Assembly: GCF_008364795.1 (NCBI RefSeq)
Contig: NZ_VTTM01000005.1
Coordinates: 1 to 64,000, forward strand
Length of the DNA: 64,000 nt
DNA from: Azospirillum oryzae
Lineage (GTDB): Bacteria > Pseudomonadota > Alphaproteobacteria > Azospirillales > Azospirillaceae
Direction: 5' to 3'
Shown here: in pieces, positions 62,323-64,000 of the stretch
Layout of the letters: every line of letters starts with the position of its first letter
Numbering within the stretch: the first letter of the stretch is position 1
Translations under genes and position numbers: made by a program
Notes under the pieces: model-generated
Database searches by the model: none
Seen by the model: the letters and a program-made list of their open reading frames with translations, nothing else
Told to the model about the DNA's origin: nothing

Positions 62323-63752
62323 CCCTCCTCACCGGTCAGCCAGAGGTCCAGCATGCCGCGCAATTCCTGTACGGTCAGGCCGCCGCCCTCCGTCACCGCT
62401 TCGTCGTCGGGACGGTTCTCCAGCGCCTCACGCGCATTGCGGAAATGGCGCTGCGCCGGGACCAGCCGGCCGCGCCGCCAATAGGCCAGCGCCAGATGAT
62501 AGTCGGCCAGAACGAAGCGCGGGTCGAGATACAGCGCGCGCTTGAAGGCCGCCACCGGGTCGCCGACGCCCAGTTCCTCCTCCACCAGACCCAGCTGGTA
62601 ATGGGCGCCGGGGTCCAGCCGGTTCGCCTCCACCCGGGCCAGACAGCCTTCCAGAACGGTCGAACGCTCGTTGGTCTCGGCGGCGTCCGGCGGGGTGGGT
62701 GCGGCGGGAGGCGTCGCCGCCGGCGCGGCCCTGCGCGAGCGCGGGCCGCGGCGAAGGGCGGGATCGGGCGCGGCTTCCGGCGCCGGTCCGGTCGCGCGGC
62801 GTGACTTGAGCACGGGGGCCGGCGCCGCCGCTGCCGGACCGTGGGACGGGCGGCGATCCGCCGCGGCCGGGGCCGCCGGTTCGGCCTGCTTGCGGTAGAG
62901 GGTGGCGCCGGGAACCGAGACCGGTATGAACAGCTCGTTCATCTGCGGACCGGCCTCGGCATGGCCGACCACCAGCCAGCCGCCGTCGGCCAGCGCCTTG
63001 TGCAGGTTGCCCAGCAGCCGGTGCCGCGTCGCTTCGTCGAAATAGATCATGACGTTGCGACACAGGATGATGTCGAAATGCCCGATCCCGTGCGGATAGG
63101 AGGGGATCGCCCCATCCACGAGGTTGAAGGGCATGAAGCTGGTCCATTGCCGGTATTTCGGCTTGACCGACCACAGCTTGTCCTGGCGGTCGAAACAGGC
63201 CTCCAGCGTATCCGGCGACAGGCCGCGCACCGCCCAGTCGCCATAGGCGCCGCGCCGCGCCTGTTCCAGGAAGGCGCCGTTGATGTCGGTGCCGACGATG
63301 TGGACCTGCCAGCCTTCCAGCTGGGCGGCGAAATGCTGCTTCAGCAGGATTTCGAGCGTGTAGGCCTCCGGCCCGATGGAGCAGCCGGCACTCCAGATCC
63401 GCAGCAGGCGGCTCGACTGGTTGCGGCGCAGGCATTCGGGGATGGCGACGGCGCGCAGCGCATCGAACTGCTCGATGTAGCGGAAGAAGAAGGTCTCCCC
63501 CACCGCCAGCTCGTTGATGAGGCCCTGATATTCGGCGCCGGTCGGACCTTCCGCCTCCAACGCGGCGAGATAACCGCCGACCGTGGTGACGCGGCCGAAG
63601 GGCAGCCGGCGGTTGATCCGCTCGGCGAAGGCTGCATCCTTGTCGGCGTAATAGGCGAGCCCGGTGGCGTCGATCACCATCGACTTCAGGCGCAGGAAAT
63701 TCGGATCGCGGCGGATCGCCTCGATCCCGGCGGCGACGGCGTTCGGCATCAT
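62319..63752 (-). CDS. cheR: CheR-type methyltransferase with C-terminal TPR-like repeats
   Basis: The 477-residue protein has a CheR N-terminal helical domain, a SAM-binding methyltransferase domain (LLRIWSAGCSIGPEAYTL, VGTDINGAFLEQAR, ILCRNVMIYF; about 1-270), a low-complexity Pro/Ala-rich linker (about 285-370) and tetratricopeptide-like repeats (about 385-460). CheR-TPR proteins occur in Wsp-type systems (WspC). It methylates glutamates of the MCP. I start at the ATG that overlaps the preceding cheW stop codon (ATGA). Confidence 0.88.
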   Translation of the reverse strand: MMPNAVAAGIEAIRRDPNFLRLKSMVIDATGLAYYADKDAAFAERINRRLPFGRVTTVGGYLAALEAEGPTGAEYQGLINELAVGETFFFRYIEQFDALRAVAIPECLRRNQSSRLLRIWSAGCSIGPEAYTLEILLKQHFAAQLEGWQVHIVGTDINGAFLEQARRGAYGDWAVRGLSPDTLEACFDRQDKLWSVKPKYRQWTSFMPFNLVDGAIPSYPHGIGHFDIILCRNVMIYFDEATRHRLLGNLHKALADGGWLVVGHAEAGPQMNELFIPVSVPGATLYRKQAEPAAPAAADRRPSHGPAAAAPAPVLKSRRATGPAPEAAPDPALRRGPRSRRAAPAATPPAAPTPPDAAETNERSTVLEGCLARVEANRLDPGAHYQLGLVEEELGVGDPVAAFKRALYLDPRFVLADYHLALAYWRRGRLVPAQRHFRNAREALENRPDDEAVTEGGGLTVQELRGMLDLWLTGEEG

Positions 63753-64000
63753 GCTGCACCGTCCGCGGAAGAGGCCGCGTCCTGAGAGTGCCGCCACTGG
63801 GCCAACCGTCGTTCCGCCACGGCACGGAAGGCGTCGAGCAGCCGGCCTTCCGCCTCGCTGAGCAGCCGGTCGGGGTCGAGCAGGGTCACGGTGCCGCCGC
63901 GGCCGGTCACCCGGTCCGGAAAGGCGCCGACGGCACAGCCGTTGAAGGTCAGCGCCGGATCGGAGGGCGTGCGCTCGGCGGGATCGACCACGGTGTCGCC
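63749..64000 (-). CDS. CheW-like protein, 3' end only
   Basis: An 84-codon open frame runs off the right edge of the window. Its translation (VTLLDPDRLLSEAEGRLL near its middle, then a helical tail) resembles the C-terminal end of a CheW domain. The 4 bp overlap with cheR shows that it is the upstream partner in the operon. The N-terminal part lies beyond the window, so its full length is unknown. Confidence 0.65.
   Translation of the reverse strand, partial: GDTVVDPAERTPSDPALTFNGCAVGAFPDRVTGRGGTVTLLDPDRLLSEAEGRLLDAFRAVAERRLAQWRHSQDAASSADGAA

Noticed and set aside
1-64000. tRNA, rRNA, CRISPR or insertion sequence
   Set aside because: No gene or repeat arrangement of these types was visible on either strand, although tRNA detection by eye is not exhaustive.

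Overview
The window is GC-rich throughout and its genes look alphaproteobacterial. The combination of N-acetylglutaminylglutamine amide (NAGGN) synthesis genes, a Wsp/Che3-like chemosensory operon, DUF2336 and LdtR-like proteins, a BLUF photoreceptor and large glycosyltransferases with a recurring GW(A/L)-D module suggests an Azospirillum-like member of the Rhodospirillales. This is inferred from gene content only; no rRNA or tRNA gene was seen.

Layout. 0.5-6.1 kb: a CPA2 cation/proton antiporter converges on a sulfate ABC transporter operon (sbp-cysT-cysW-cysA, minus strand). 6.4-9.7 kb: a 46-residue membrane peptide and two glycosyltransferases (plus strand). 9.7-13.1 kb: a divergent Mfd-like helicase (minus). 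13.3-24.6 kb: a minus-strand surface-glycan block. Read in transcription order it encodes an RTX-only protein, a GT2, a methyltransferase, a GT4, a GT2-like protein that has lost its catalytic acidic motifs, a GT4, a polysaccharide pyruvyl transferase and a membrane-anchored coiled-coil protein. Four of these genes overlap by ATGA. 25.1-28.2 kb: a type I secretion ABC transporter and HlyD adaptor that could export the RTX protein.

28.8-37.2 kb: galE, an LdtR-like MarR regulator, a DUF2336 protein, a NIT-ANTAR regulator, a 64-residue alanine-rich protein, an FMN-dependent alpha-hydroxy-acid dehydrogenase, an orphan HTH protein, and an overlapping nucleotidyltransferase/metallophosphoesterase pair. 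37.4-43.7 kb: an AfuABC/Fbp-type ABC operon divergent from a TctDE-like two-component system. 44.0-47.8 kb: a small membrane peptide, nicotinamidase, a GFA-family protein, a BLUF protein and an MscS channel with a cyclic-nucleotide-binding domain. 48.1-52.9 kb: the NAGGN osmoprotectant operon. 52.9-53.7 kb: an MNT/HEPN pair whose HEPN gene has an in-frame stop. 53.7-64.0 kb: a minus-strand chemosensory operon (cheW, cheR-TPR, cheW, mcp, cheA-REC, cheB, response regulator, hybrid kinase) that runs off the right edge. It has the Wsp core order but ends in a hybrid kinase where Wsp has the GGDEF protein WspR.

Short GC-rich palindromes built around CCCTCTCCC/GGGAGAGGG recur in at least seven intergenic gaps, some inside operons, and look like one dispersed REP-like family. 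The most unusual points are the glycan/RTX/T1SS block with its pseudo-glycosyltransferase, the NTase-phosphoesterase pair, the broken HEPN gene and the chemosensory operon with non-standard output proteins.
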